Below, in pieces: positions 1-12,929 of a stretch of DNA of 64,000 bases. Below the pieces are notes generated by a model. It did not search any database and was not told the DNA's origin. It saw only the letters and a program-made list of their open reading frames with translations. The translations under genes were made by a program, and so were the position numbers. Origin of the DNA: Cricetomys ansorgei (Eukaryota; Chordata; Mammalia; Rodentia; Nesomyidae); the NCBI GenBank assembly GCA_026225945.1, contig JAMJFZ010000107.1, positions 50,383,001-50,447,000 on the forward strand, given 5' to 3'. Every line of letters starts with the position of its first letter. The first letter of the stretch is position 1.

Positions 1-919
1 TTTTTTCTCTTATGTTGTTGTGTCGGATATTTTGTCATAATGAGAAAAATGTGGCTAGTACTCTTCACAGCCTCATAACTTAGCAGCGTCACATACTGCA
101 AGGTCAGATGTTTATCTTGTGCAAGCATGGCTGACCAAGACTGTAGCTCACTCATATCTGCTACTCATTACCTTCATTTAGGTTCAGTATAGAGTGCAGT
201 AGAAGGTGAAAAATAAAAACTCAAACTGTAGAATAAAAAGTCATTAAGAAAAAAACAGCACAACTTGGTAACTACATGCTGGCCTTCCATTTTTCTTTGT
301 GCTAGTACTGAACCAGAATCCCAAACCTATTTTATCCTATTATATTGCCACTAAACCATGGATTTCTATATATTCCACCCATCCTGATTGCGCCAATTTT
401 CCCATTGTTATGGCAAAATGCTTTTAGTAAAATAACTAAAGGGAGGAAGGACTTATTAAGGAACATGTTTTCAGAGGTTTCTGTTGAGGCTTTGGTCTAT
501 CTTTGTGAGCCACGTTATTTCTGAGTCTGTATGTCAGTAGGAGTGTGTGTCTGAAGTTACATCTGTAGGACACTGAAAGAGGGGAGGGGAAATGTGAAAT
601 GTGTGTAACCTTCGTTTACAAGCCTCCAACGACCTGTCTCCTAAAGCTGGACCACAGTGTTTCCAGCAGCTAAGCACACACAGTTCACACTTGAGTCTAT
701 GAGAAGAATTTCACGCTTACATCATAACACCAAACTTACTCAATTTCAAGGGTCCTGTGTAATATTATTTCTCTAGAAAGTTCAACCTGGTCAAGCAGAA
801 GTATATTACACCAAGAGTCTTTTTGTTTGTTTGGAGGGGTTTGTTGCTGATGCTTTGATAGAACTTCAACCTTGGGTTCATTGCACTTTGGCTAGTTTTT
901 GTGTATGAGTCTGTTGAAA
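1..919. other. Non-coding stretch, nothing recognised
   Basis: Moderately AT-rich unique-looking DNA. I see no exon-like frame with splice sites, no recognisable SINE and no long simple repeat. It is most likely intron or flank of the plus-strand gene further right. Confidence 0.5.
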
Positions 920-953
920 ACACACACACACGCACACACACAGACACACACAC
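920..953. repeat. (CA)n microsatellite, imperfect
   Basis: CA dinucleotide run interrupted by single CG and GA steps. The short open frames on both strands across it are repeat artefacts. Confidence 0.9.
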
Positions 954-1892
954 CCTGCCAGCAGCTTCCAGGTCCCTTGAAACAGGTGAAGCAGATACAG
1001 TTGACCCACAGCTACAGAGGTTCCTGGCAGGAGATGGAGGGAGCCAGCCTGGCATGGTTCTTACCAAGTAACCATCTGCCTTAGATTGGAGCCCAGAGCC
1101 ATTGAGAGAGACCGTTAGAGGAGCACATCTCTCTGTGTTTAATGCAAGGATCATTACATTTATGGGGTTCAGGCAGGGGAGGGTCTTTGGAACCTAGGGA
1201 TAGAGGCCATTGGTTAAGACAGGGATACTGGAATAGGCATATTCAGGGGAACAGGGACTTAGGTAAGAAATTCTGCCAATCTTGCCCACCTTAGGGAGAA
1301 GGCGGTGTTTTACTGTGGCTTGTGGTCTATCAGTGCAGAGGGGAGGGACCAGGGATCATGCCAGCTCCTCATGGCAGGGCTGGGGGTTTAATCACCCTTG
1401 ACCCACAGCTGCTATGTGACCAGTTCCACACAAGGGCACCACATGAGTCTACCAGACATTATGTAAGCCTCTTCATAAGCCTATTCAATTATTTTTCTCT
1501 ACATAGTATAGTATCACTGATCTAATAATCATTCCACAAAGAAAGAAAACTATTAAATCATAGTTCTGTCCCTGAAATCAGGACTAAAGGAAGAAAAAGA
1601 TCATTTATAGATCATTTAACCAGAAATGAAGACCATGAAAGTAAATCATTTTGTTATTATTCCATGCTAGAAAGATCCACCCAGCCTTCTCAGAAATAAA
1701 CAAAAAGTACAAGAGCTCAAATTAGGGCAAAAGGCCTTTCACAGTTAAGTAGGCATGTTCTCCCTACTACACAAAGTTAACTGGGTAGGAATTAGACTGT
1801 CCCATGGCCTGAAATCATGCATATTAGCCTGACTGTGACCTTATGTTAACGATATTGATATATCTGTTTATGGTTTGACATCCTGTTTATAT
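954..1892. other. Non-coding stretch, nothing recognised
   Basis: No gene-like frame with splice signals and no clear repeat family was recognised here. Confidence 0.45.
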
Positions 1893-1998
1893 TTTCTTCC
1901 CTTCTCCCTCTTCTCCTTCTTCTCTCCTTTCCTTTCTCATGCTCCTCCCCTCTTCCTCCCCCATTCTCCTCCTTTTGTTCCTTTCCCTCTTATTCTTT
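1893..1998. repeat. Polypyrimidine (CT-rich) tract
   Basis: About 100 bases of nearly pure C and T on the plus strand. It is followed at about 2000-2060 by sequence resembling the TG-rich 'catgtgtggaggccagag' part of an old rodent SINE, probably B4-type and antisense. Confidence 0.8.
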
Positions 1999-2492
1999 GT
2001 ATGCATGTGTGCATGTGGATGCTGGCATGTGTGGAGGCCAGAGACAAAAAATAGGAATACACTGACATCTGCAGCCTACGTTTTCTCCTCCCAGGCACCT
2101 TACCTTCACATTTCCCTCCAACTCCCTTCCTGTCCTGTTCTTTTTTTTATGACCCACTGGGTCCAAAGAGTGTTATCCAGGTTTCCATTACCAGGCATGA
2201 GTTCCTTCCTATGGAGTAGACCTTAAACACAATCAGAAAGCTGTAGGCTTCCTCCATGATCTTTGTGCTACTCCTTTTGCATCAGTGAATATGTCTTACC
2301 AGGTATTACTATAGCTGGCAGAGTTCACAGCTACATAAGACTGTTGATGTCTTTTTGCTCTTAGTTTGCCTTACATAGCACTTTCTGGCACTATAAAACT
2401 AGCCAGCAAAAAGGATATTTCCTGTCAATACCAGCTTTATTATTCTATGACCTGTGGTCAAAGTGTATGGTGTCTTCAGCAATAGAATCATT

Positions 2493-2667
2493 TGTTGTTG
2501 TTGTTGCTTTTTGTTTTTCAAGACAGGGTTTCTCTCTTGTAACTCTGGCTGTCCTGGAACTCACTCTGTAGACCAGGCTAGCCTCAAACTCACAGAGCTC
2601 ACAGAGCTCTTCCTGCCTCTGCTTCCCGAGTGCTGGGATTACAGGCATGTACCACCACCACCCAGCA
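2493..2667 (-). mobile_element. B1 SINE, antisense
   Basis: The plus strand reads the complement of a 7SL-derived B1 element: a T/TTG-rich head (the poly-A tail in antisense), then 'agacagggtttct', 'ctgtcctggaactcactctg', 'gaccaggctagcctcaaact' and 'gagtgctgggattacaggc'. A small duplication of 'cacagagctc' sits inside it. The minus-strand frame across it is SINE-derived, not a gene. Confidence 0.93.
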
Positions 2668-2677
2668 TTTTTTTTAA

Positions 2678-2803
2678 AAAAATTTTATTTATTTTTATGT
2701 ACCTGTAGTTATAGACAGTTATGAGCTGTCATCTGGGTGCTGGAAATTGAACCTGGATCCTCAGAAGAGCAGCCAGTGCTCTCCTGAGCCACACCTCCAG
2801 ACC
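2678..2803 (-). mobile_element. B2/B3-type SINE, antisense
   Basis: It opens with an AT-rich tail complement, then 'ctgggtgctggaaattgaac' and 'tcagaagagcagccagtgct', and ends 'gagccacacctccagacc'. This is the complement of the tRNA-derived head of a rodent B2/B3 element. It directly follows the B1 at 2493. Confidence 0.85.
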
Positions 2804-3317
2804 GTCAGCAATAGAGTCATAACCATCAAGTTCTGGTGGACAACCAAGAGCAATGGCAATAGCCCATATTATTTTAGGCATCAGGAATCTTCTCCCTGAC
2901 CTAACTAACACCTTTAGGAAGAGTATCTCATGACTAGCACTGGGCTTTTTATTTGACAATCTATGGTCAAATAGTAGGAGAATTTATCACCCCACACCCT
3001 CATGTAGACTAACTCCATTTAAACTCCTTTCTAAAATTACACATGCCCCAGGGGAAAACTTAACTAATATCATTTTTTTCTAAATAGACCTAGTGATAGC
3101 TTTTTTAAATTGTACATTGTAAGGTTTTTGTTATTAATCAGCACTCACTTTTATTGAACAGTGATGATCACATATTCATTGTAGGAATATGTGATCAATT
3201 CAGGAAAGTGTACAGATCCTCTCCCTCCCTCCCCAATTTCTCATACACATCATCCAGGATAGACAGCTTTGCAGTGAGTTTTTTGTACCTCTCTGTATTT
3301 ACATGGAAAGAACTTCT

Positions 3318-3362
3318 TTCCATCTCTCTCTCCCTCCCCCCTTCTCTCTCTCTTCTCTCTCT
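3318..3362. repeat. (CT)n-rich simple repeat
   Basis: Run of CT dinucleotides with short C tracts. Confidence 0.8.
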
Positions 3363-4216
3363 GTGTTACATTAAGATTTCATGCTGTAGACTACTATCAT
3401 TCACTTCTCTGTCTCCTCTTAACATACCCTCTTTGAATACACTTGCTTAGCAAGAGTTTCAATTTCTGTTGAGTAGGTTAAACCATGGGCATGGAGACCA
3501 GGCTAAATCCTCTTAGTGGAGCTGGTGGGCAACCCATGTTTTATGTAATAGGCACAGGTCTATGTTTATCCAAAGAGTGTACTTTTCTAACTCACACTGA
3601 ATGCTTACAAAGACTACCCAAGTTTCCCAGTACAAGGGAACTGACCCAATTATATGCAACTACTACCTAATGGCCTAATAAATGCTAGTCATACAATTAA
3701 GCTAAATGATTTGCTTTTGATAGGCGCTTGGGTTTCTTCCAGTTCTCTGGCCACTAGAAAAGAATATTTGATTGCATAGTATTAAGCGTACTATTTTTGC
3801 ATTTGCATGAGTAATTTTTTTAAGACAAAGGTCTAAAATTAGAATTGCCAAATGTCTAGACATGCCCTACTTTAATTTTAATAGGTGGCTTCAGGCTTGA
3901 AGGTTCCCACCTTCAAAGAGAAGAAGACTACAAAATATTGTCAGCTTTGAGTGTCATGAAGACTTTCTTCATTTTTGATATTTGATAAACAAAGGATAAC
4001 AATTCTCTTATTTAATTAGCATTGTATTACCAACAATGGTGTTTGAGGATTTAAGATCACTGACAATGAGTTCTACGAATTGCATGCCTTGACTATTTTT
4101 CTGGCCTTCTCTCTTTAGCAATCCCTTTACTTGCTGTTGGTTAGACTTTAGACACTGCCTTCACATCTTGTCTTTTAACTTTTATCAGCCTTTCTCTTTG
4201 TGATTTTCTAAAATCC

Positions 4217-4256
4217 TGTTTTGTTTTGGTTTCTTGTTTGTTTTTGTTTGTTTTGA
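4217..4256. repeat. (GTTT)n-like simple repeat
   Basis: Imperfect TTTG/TTTTG repeat. Confidence 0.7.
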
Positions 4257-4356
4257 ATAAGTTATCAGTTCATTTGGACAAATACCAAGGGTGTGCTCAC
4301 TGGATTTTATGTTTGTATTTCTGTTTGTTTGGGGAATTTAAAAAAATAGCTTTACA

Positions 4357-4500
4357 GGGGCTGAAGAGATGGCTTGGCATTTAAGGGTACTTGCTCTTGC
4401 AGACGACCTGGGTATGATTCCTAGCACCTACATGATGGCTCGCAACTCCGTTACTTGAGTTTCAGGAAATCCAACACCCTCTGCAGATTTCCTCTCCAGA
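4357..4500 (+). mobile_element. B2/B3-type SINE, sense
   Basis: It starts 'ggggctgaagagatggct' and continues through 'acttgctcttgcagacgacc' and 'gattcctagcacctacatga', the tRNA-like head and body of a rodent B2/B3 element. The copy is diverged and lacks a clear tail. Confidence 0.85.
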
Positions 4501-6085
4501 GAAATTATACCTATTTCCATTTGTTCAGTCTTCTCTTATAGCCTTCCCTGACATTTCTTGTTTTCTTGTGATTTTTTGTTTCCAATAATTTTTGGCGTTT
4601 CACTTCTAATTTGATTGCTTTCTACAGCTGTGCTACTACAATGATTTTTGCTGGTTTTTTTTTTTTTCTATTCCATTTTTAAATGACTCACAGCAGAGGA
4701 CAAATATGTTCTCAACTTTATCATTATGTGCTGAATTCTTTTATTGGTGGCAATAGATTATCAGATTGTCAGGTTATTAATCCTCCAGTGTTTTAGAGAA
4801 ACCCTCTTCCTCGGCACTGTAAATATCTTTATTGGTGCCATACTGTTACTTTGGCCAGGACCTCAAACACAATGCTATCTATGTGACAGGAAGCATCCTT
4901 ACTTTGCTCACTTTTACAGAAATATTTCCATTGCTTCGGCATGAGCCTCAACGCTTCCCTAAGTATCTGTCTCTTAACCAAGTTAAGAGCGCCGCCTTCT
5001 GAGTTTTCGTTACTGAAGGCAGATTTTAAAACTTGTGGGGTTTTTTTTCTTTTTCTAATCACTAGCAGATGATTTAAGACAGATTTGGAATGCTACAAAT
5101 ACCCTGGTTGTCACTTGCTTGCTTTCCTTTTCCTTTAGTCTATTGGTATGAGGATTAATAAATTTCTTATCATGGAATTCATCTAGGTAGGAATCTAATT
5201 CCAATTGTCCTCATTTTTGTCAGGTATTCAGAGTGTTCACCAACAGCACACATGCAGTGAATACAACTGTGGGTCTCACAAAAACCAGAGGAGCTTGGCC
5301 TTGCCGGCACCCTGTTAGCAGGTGGAAGGTTGGGGAGCATGACAGGGAAAGCTCAGTGTTTGGTGAAAGATGTGAAGACAGGAAATAGAAGAAAAAACAA
5401 GTCAATAACCAATTGGTCACATCTGCTTTACTGTAAATTAGTAAGAATAAAATGATGCCACACATATGAGTCACTGTGCTGCTTTTAGTACACATGTATT
5501 TATTTTATATATCTAAATGTGTGTAGATTTAAATGGAAAACATAACTTCTTGAGTCACTTGTAGAACTGAACTATTTCATTGGCCTAAAGGTGTTGACGG
5601 ATAATTAGATAGCAATCAGAGGACACAGATTTTCCCAGTTCTGCCCTCATGCCTTCCTCCTTTCTTTCCTCCAGTCTATGAACACTGAGCTTCTTCTGGA
5701 CTCTCAAACACTAGTGTGCAGCAGCAGTAGGTGGTTCTATGGGTGTTGGTTGGTTGGGGGTGGAATTCTTGCCATTTTAACAAGCTCTTAGATATTGTCA
5801 CTATTCCTACAGGGGACGCTACACTGAGAAACTCTGATCCACACATCAGAACAGTAATCATCAACATTAGCAAATGATTGCTTTCCTGGTATATTGTTAT
5901 CCCATAGATGGAAATCAAAATTCAAGCTATGGATACAACAATCTCTTTCACTATGACATATAAATAGAAGGAGATTAATGAAATATGAATATAATGATTC
6001 GTATAAAGCTATGGTCCTTGGCTAATAATTGCTTGCAAGTTAAGATTCCTTGTAGCAATGTAGGGTTTGTTTACTTCCTTGTTTT
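4501..6085. other. Non-coding stretch, nothing recognised
   Basis: AT-rich sequence with short chance frames only. No splice-bounded coding segment or repeat family could be supported. Confidence 0.4.
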
Positions 6086-6258
6086 TGGTTGGCTGATTGG
6101 TTGGTTGGTTGATTTGGGTGGTTTAGGGCAGATTCTCACTATATAACCCTAGTTGGGGTTTAACTTGCAGTATAGCCCAGTGTGGTCCCAGATTGTCAAC
6201 CCATCTGCCATGGCCTCCTAAGTTCTCGGATTCCAGGCTACACTACCATACCTAGTTT
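6086..6258 (-). mobile_element. Old B1-like (7SL-derived) SINE, antisense
   Basis: A TTGG-rich head is followed by 'cagattctcactatataacc', 'agtgtggtcccagattgtca' and 'ggcctcctaagttctcggat', the order of antisense B1 blocks at high divergence. It could instead be a B4 half-element. Confidence 0.6.
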
Positions 6259-6829
6259 CCTTATGGCAACATAAAATGACCAAGTTTTCTGTCCTTCTCC
6301 GTCACTTGTTATCATAATGACATTAGCACACATGTTATTAAAGACATTACACAAAGGGTTGAACAGAATATGCCTGGCAAGTAGGACAGGTTTTATTTTG
6401 CTTCCTGGAAGTCAACCGACATTTCCTATTGAAAAACAGAATGAAAATTAAAGCTGTCATTCTTAACTTGCCTGGAAATGCTGACAGAGGAGAATTACAT
6501 TATCTTCAACTTCTGACTGTCCTTTCGTATGAAAATCTTCACTGCCCCCCAAAGGGGGGAAAAAACAGGATTAAATAACTTTCTAATTCTTTAAACAGAA
6601 TATTATTTTAAGAAAGTCTAGGAAGAGGAATTTACTATCAAATGAAATGTATAACATGAATATGAGATTCCATACTACTCTAGCTGGCTGAAGATCAAAT
6701 AGCTCAGGGTGAAACAGAGCCAAAACTATTGCTGAAAGGTCCCTTTCTTTTATGGGTGAGCAAGGAGTATCACTGGCCCCAGAAGAGCCAGGAAGAGGCA
6801 TGTGGAACTGAAGACAGTGTCTGGGCCAG

Positions 6830-6930
6830 CGCCTTGAATTCAGAATCAGGAAGTTGTGGTTCTATTCCTGGCCTGGCCTTGCATTGATTAAGGCTATCTA
6901 CAGGAGGCTGGGCCTCCCTGACAAGCTAAG
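6830..6930 (+). mobile_element. Possible MIR SINE fragment
   Basis: 'gaattcagaatcaggaagtt' and 'gtggttctattcctggcct' recall the MIR core ('ggttcgaatcc'). The copy is very diverged and the assignment is tentative. Confidence 0.35.
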
Positions 6931-7836
6931 CATTCAGTCATGATTTGGAAACGTAGACTATTTTCTTGAATTTTTTTGTTCTCTTCCACATGCTTGGCAT
7001 TAGAACAGAGCCAGTGTGGGCTGGAGGAGACATTTTTCTCTGGACTTTATATTGTCTTCAGTCTGTATGATGTCTGGCAGTGGGAACCTCCTGTCTACCA
7101 CCATGTGTGAATACTTTCAGCTCTGCTGTTTAATTAAGAGCATTTGGAGAAGGAAACACAGCGGGGGTTGTCTTCCCTGGGTAGAAGGAAAACAAGATCA
7201 GGGAGATCTCTATTTATTAAACCTAACCAGTTCAGGAGCCACTGGGTGACTTTTATCTTCCCAGACACCATCACAAAGTACCCTCAACTGCCCACAGACC
7301 AAGTATCTCTTCCAACATAAATAAAGAGCATTGTTGAGATTTCATTATGGACAACAAACAATTCAGACTGAGTAGAAGTTCTGTCCTGATCTGCCTAGTC
7401 TCTACTAACCTGTGTCTGGGGGAAACATAACTAAAACATTCATAGCAGCAGCATGTATTATCTTTGCCAACAACTGGTTACAGTCTAAAGATAATAGATG
7501 TGTTTGTTTCTGTCTTACCTGCATGCATGCTGGAGAAAGGGGATGTTCAAGGTCAGTATAGTCAGTTTATTGTTTTGTCCTCACAGAAGAAGACTAGCTA
7601 TCCTTGCATATGTATGTTCTAAACAGGCACTAGATTCTACACTACTGAGGTTATGTGAGCATAGATATCTCCCTGCCTATCCCCATGGCCACAGAACACA
7701 TATGGTAATATATTTAATTCTGGGCACCAGTCATGACCTGGACCATTGACAGAATTATTCATATCCAGAGAAGAGTAAACAGAAATAATGAGATAATTTG
7801 AAAATATGTCATATGAGAAATGACTGTAAAAAGTGA

Positions 7837-7917
7837 GGGGTAAGGGTGTAGCTCAGAGGTAAAGTATGGGCTTGGCGTGCACTTCACCATGAGCTTGATT
7901 CACGATGCTCCCCAGGG
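7837..7917 (+). mobile_element. ID-like SINE (tRNA-Ala derived)
   Basis: 'ggggtaagggtgtagctcag' followed by 'aggtaaagtatgggcttggc' and a box-B-like 'cttgattcacgatgctcccc' match the head of a rodent ID element or the ID half of a B4. The copy is diverged, with no evident A-tail. Confidence 0.75.
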
Positions 7918-8903
7918 AAACTGTGGACTTATCATCAGGAAAAACCATAAAGTAGAAACAGCAGAGTTCTCCAAATATTTGAAAGATAACATCCAAGTAT
8001 AGATAATACTTACTCTGCCTCAACCTAGAGGAAGAACCTGGGACATTAAAGAGAGATAGAGATCAACTCTACAACATCCTAAAAATTTTAGCTGTGTGAG
8101 TATGAAGTAGGTTGTGTCTTAGAAAACCAAGTAAATAGTACATGATGGAACTGTGCAAACTTGCGTTGAACGATTACTGGATACAAATTCAGACATGATG
8201 ACATCAAAGGTTCTGAGTTTCCATGTCCAAATAATATGTTTTGACTTAATAAAAACATAAATATAAAAATCTGCTATAATTAAGCATAAAGAAATTTACA
8301 AACAAATAGAAAATAAAGCAAGGAAGACAGACAGGGGAACAGGGAGAATAATCAAGGAAAACACTGAACCTAAGTCAACCGTCTACACTATACTTTACCT
8401 GGCAAAAGGAGCTATTAATATGGAAAATAAGTTAGCAAAATAAATTAAAGGCATTGTTTCATTGTCATTAGGTTACCTAAACCATAATTCCCATTGCCTT
8501 AACAATCAGTGATCATTGAATACTGTTTCCATCCTACTGCTCCCCAGCCCCAATACACCAGCTCACATGAGCGGGTTGCAGGCCTCCTCCTTCGGCTCTG
8601 CCTCTGGTCATATCTAGATGATAAGGTGAAATCAGTCCAGGGAATGTTATACTACCAAAAAACAAATGCAGCAAACGGGCACTTTGTTTTTACCTGAAGA
8701 GCCAGCCAGTTGCTCAAGATTTACCAACATATACTGTATGTCTACCCTTGCAGAAAGAATACGAACTCCATTGCTCTCTTTTAAAATCAGGTACAAAGTT
8801 GCAGGTTTCTTTGTGGTATTTTTTCAAATACTTTTGTTTGGGATGTATCTTCCTCTCCCATTCTCTGCCCCCATCCTCTCAATGTCTCTCTATTTTTAGT
8901 ATT
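7918..8903. other. Non-coding stretch, nothing recognised
   Basis: AT-rich sequence without a supported gene or repeat. Confidence 0.4.
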
Positions 8904-8992
8904 CCTGCTGCCACTTTTACATGTACTATGTTATAAAGCCCCAAAGCCTCCTGCTGCCACTTTTACATGTACTATGTTATAAAGCCCCAAAG
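8904..8992. repeat. Perfect tandem duplication, 46-bp period
   Basis: A 43-base segment starting 'cctgctgccacttttacatg' at 8904 recurs without change at 8950, with only 'cct' between the copies. The copies are identical, so the duplication is young or is an assembly artefact. Confidence 0.95.
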
Positions 8993-9119
8993 AATCATCT
9001 CTGTTCCCTCAGCCTCAACTCACACTCATTCTCTGATAAATGCACATAAGAAAATAGAAACTAGGATGTACTAATAAGAAAAAACATACAGTATTTGTCT
9101 TTAAGCACATGATAACCTC

Positions 9120-9900
9120 AGTTAATACATTTTTCAGTTCCATCCATTTTCAGTTCTGTCCATGCATTTGAGAATTGTATAATTTCATATTTCTTTAAGT
9201 TTGAGTAAAATGAAAATTTTCACATTTTCAATATTTGAATTATCTATTCACCTGATAATGGCCATCTGGGTAGATACCATTTCCTAAGTATTGTAATTAG
9301 AGCAGCAGTAAACATACTCAGGTATACAGTATGCAATATCTGTTGTAGGACATGGAGTCCTTCAGGTGTATTACTGGGAATGGCATAGCTCTGAGGGCTC
9401 TATTTAAAGCTTTTTGAGAAATCTCCACCCTGATTTACACAGTGGCAGGATCAATTTACACTCCCACTTACAGTAAGGAATCATTTCTCCCAACATCCTC
9501 ACAAACATGTGTTATCATTTGTTTTCTTGATGGTAGCCACACTTTTTGGTGAGATAGAATCTCAAAGTAGTTTTAAATTCGTATGGCCCTAATAGCTGAG
9601 GATGTTAAAGCCTTTTAAAAATGTTTACTAGTCACTTATGTTTTTTCTTTTGAGAACTTTGTGTTTCGTTCCATAGCCCACTTTTTGACTGGAATATTTG
9701 TTTTCTTGTTGTTTAGTTTTGAACTTCTTTATATATTCTATATATTAAGTATGTACTAGATATATATCTGACAAAGCTTATCTACCAGTCGGTAGACTGT
9801 CTCTTCACATGACTGTTTGCTTTATTGTACATTGGATTTTTGATCTCATGAGTCTCTTCTTGTTTGTTGTTGATCTTATTTTTCACATTAGATGAAAAAA
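9120..9900 (-). mobile_element. L1 LINE fragment (ORF2 3' region), antisense
   Basis: The plus strand shows, in order, block similarity to antisense L1 ORF2: 'agcagcagtaaacatactca', 'attactgggaatggcatagc', 'gagaaatctccaccctgatt', 'acactcccacttacag', 'tctcccaacatcctcacaaa', 'atagcccactttttgactgg' and 'ctagatatatatctgacaaa'. Stops interrupt every frame, so the fragment is dead and old. Confidence 0.8.
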
Positions 9901-10189
9901 CATGTATGACTTTCTTCTAAATAACCTATTATCTCTTCATAATCAATATACTATGTGTGCAGTTCAAGCCCCAGCATAAGAAGGCTAGAACTAGAAGAGA
10001 GACTTTAGAATAAGAGTACTTACTGATCACGTGGCATTGTTGGATATCAACTGTGCTTGAGATTCTAAATATCCTTCTTTGCCAATAATTTTTTAAAAAA
10101 TCAAAGAGTTTATAACACAGTACCTCACTCCCTCGCTGCACAAAGAGTAAGTTCTCCTCTTTACAACGACCTTCCAAACAGAATCTGAT

Positions 10190-10445
10190 TCGTACCGGTG
10201 CTCCCTTCTCCTATCCTTTCCCTACCTTCTTCCTCCCAGCCTTGGTCTCATTATTGACTGATTTCCTTGCAGTCTTGATACCACTGTATCCCTCTTTCAT
10301 TGACTCGGAACACTATTTTCCCAGCTCTCCACTGTCTCCCCTTTTGCTCCTTCTTCTCCTCGACCTCCTTCCTTCCATCCATGCATCATCTAACTCTATC
10401 TTCCTCCATCATTTTCTGTCTTCTCTTCCCACTCTGCTTTGACTC
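10190..10445. repeat. Pyrimidine-rich region
   Basis: Dense C/T content on the plus strand without a clear period. The short leucine/serine-rich frame over it is compositional. Confidence 0.55.
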
Positions 10446-10469
10446 TCAATTTCCACAGAAATATTTTTC

Positions 10470-10665
10470 CTGACTATAATATATTATATTAATATAGCAA
10501 GTGTCAGTTTTATATATTACACACCAGCTAATATGTTATAGCAATCCATATATACTATACATAATTATCTACTAATTAATATATTATATGTTGAGTCTAT
10601 TATACATCACTATATTATAGACATTATGTATATTATATATAATACATTATATATATTATGGGCAA
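10470..10665. repeat. AT-rich (TATA-type) low-complexity block
   Basis: Many overlapping tatatta/taatata motifs with local self-complementarity, for example 'ataatatattatattaata'. Confidence 0.8.
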
Positions 10666-12335
10666 ATATGTGGACAGGAACACTGTAGTTATTTATCTCA
10701 TCATCTTATTTTTAAATTACTACACTGATTTTTATTTGAAACTAATTTACGAATCTGTTCATTTTCATTGTCTATTCCCTCGGGGTTAATTATAACATTC
10801 AGGACAACAAGAGTCTTGTCTTCTTCCCTGATGTATATTCAGTCCCTTTAATGATGCCTAACTTAAAACAGCTTTAATGATAATAAAAAAGGAAAGTTAG
10901 ATGTGGGGGAGGCAAATGTATCACATGGGCCTTGAATTGAGGGAGTGCAGTTACAGAAATACTAGATTCATAAACAAACAATTTTATGCAATAAAATCCT
11001 GCTTCATGGACCATAGTAATAAAATGAAATTAAGTTTCCGGCAAAGAAGTCAAAAAGTCCAGAATCTGCAAATAGACTATTGTATTTTCAGGCATGACCT
11101 ATTTGCTAGAGTTTGGCCCTGGATATATGAAAAAACAGAACTTCATGAGATGTTAAAACTTGAGCTTTAAAAATAAGGGCAAGGATATTTATACAAAGCT
11201 TCAAGTTTTTAGTCACTCTATTTTGGGAGGTTTTATGGATGTATGGCATAAAACCGTTTGACATTTCAGAGTGACTGTAATGGATGGTGAATGAGGAGGT
11301 ACCCATGAGGAGAGAGAAAAGAAACAGGCTTAATTGTATGAGAGACTATCATGGGGAAATACTGGTTTTATCCTTCTGGCAGATCACTGAAATAATTTGA
11401 TGCTCAGCCAATGGATATAAAAATATTTTTAGAGTATAACCTCAGCATCCAGTTAATTCAAAGACAGATTGTTTCTGAGACCATCGCCGATGGGTCCAGA
11501 GTAACTACAGATGTACTACTGCATCCAACTTTAACTGGGTAGCTGGAAAAATACCAGCTTCTATTTTCCAAGGCTTGTGCGGTGTTACTTCGTGGCTGTA
11601 TTGATCTCACTACTTTTCCTGAAAATATGTTGTAGAAAACTTGAATCTTTGTCCTTGAGGATATTTATAGCTCAGATAGGAATGCCAGCTAAACAAGTAG
11701 ACACAGAAATGCACAAATCTTCACTTTCCCAAATGTATCATTGGCTCAAATAGAAGGAAATTGTTTAAGAAATTAAGAAACACATAAGAACAGTGATTAA
11801 GGGACTCGATGACTCTATAGTAAGATTTTCCTTATTTTTTTGTTTTCGGAATACTTGATGCAATGATATGTAATATTTCCCGAACTTTATTTCAGGTCAT
11901 AAGCAGGATTTCACTGTGAAAAGAATTGTCAGTATATGTATCAAAGTTCTGCATCATTATTGTATCATTATTGGATAAACTATAAAGGTTAAATTTCATT
12001 TTTGTAAATATGGACACTCTTAAGCCCAATTAAAAAATCGTGATTTTCTGTCTCTGATTAAATGTTCCTCAAGAAAGGGCCAATGAGAATAAATAAAATC
12101 TTAAGAGTTGCATAGTTTTCTGAAGAAATTAGCAGATGTTGGAAATTCTCAATTTAATTTCAAGGTTAATCTGGTTTTATGGAAAAAAAGAAGAACCTTT
12201 TCATTTTGTATTAATCTCTTAAACCAAGAAACAAAAATTTAATAGCTTGTCTAGTTTTGACTGCCTCTATGCCTATTCATTTATGGGTAGCACTAACTTA
12301 ACTGAGTGGGTTATCAAAAAATAAAAATAATAAAA
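10666..12335. other. Non-coding stretch, nothing recognised
   Basis: Unique-looking AT-rich DNA. Frames up to about 90 codons occur but lack splice sites, codon bias and any recognisable protein motif. Confidence 0.4.
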
Positions 12336-12460
12336 AGAGCTAGGCATGGTGGCTTATGCCTTTAATCCTAGCACTTCCCTAGGAAGGCAGAGACAGGTAG
12401 GTTTTTGAGTTCTGGACCAGCCAGGGCTACATAATAAGACCTTATCAAAAAAACAGAAAG
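12336..12460 (+). mobile_element. B1 SINE, sense
   Basis: 'gagctaggcatggtggctta', 'tgcctttaatcctagcactt', 'ggaaggcagagacaggtagg', 'ggaccagccagggctacata' and a short A-rich tail define a sense B1 with moderate divergence. Confidence 0.92.
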
Positions 12461-12606
12461 ATATGAAATTAATAATGGGAAGGAATAATATGGGGATGGT
12501 TGGGGGCAGGAATGAGGGTCAGATAATATATTTTATTGTGTATAAAATTCTCAGGAATAAAGAAAAAGTTCAAATAAATTATCTAATATTAGCTCAAGTG
12601 ATGATT

Positions 12607-12910
12607 ATTATTAACCATCAATTTGACAGAAAGCAGAATCACCTGGAAGAAGAGACTCTGGGTATAGCTGTGGGGGATTATCTTGAGGTGCAACTACACG
12701 CCCACCACGGGTAGCACTATTCCTTAGGCAGAAGATCCTGGATTGTATATGATTCAAGAAAGTAATCTGAGCACTGGCAGGTGTGCACTCATTCACTGCC
12801 ACCTGCTCCTTACTATGGATGTATATGATTATCTGCTTCAGGTTCCTGCTGCCTTGATTTTCTGCAATGATGGATTGCAAAACTGAAATGAACACTTTCT
12901 CTCCTGTCAA
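12607..12910 (+). mobile_element. Rodent ~400-bp interspersed repeat, copy 1
   Basis: It shares its plan with the copy at 58145: 'aatcacctggaagaagagac', 'gtgggggattatcttgag', 'tcattcactgccacctgctc', 'caatgatggattgcaaaact', then 'aaatgaacactttctct'. The fixed block order shows one dispersed family. The exact family name is uncertain; a non-autonomous or L1-3'-end-derived rodent element is likely. Confidence 0.75.
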
Positions 12911-12929
12911 CATATTACTGTAACTAGAA

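Noticed and set aside
765..1154. 129-codon minus-strand frame
   Set aside because: It crosses a CA repeat (a Val/Cys run) and has no conserved motif or splice logic.
2445..2648. Minus-strand frame resembling a conserved peptide also seen at 49880-50089
   Set aside because: Both are translations of B1 SINEs; the shared VYRVSSRTARVT-type string is SINE-encoded.
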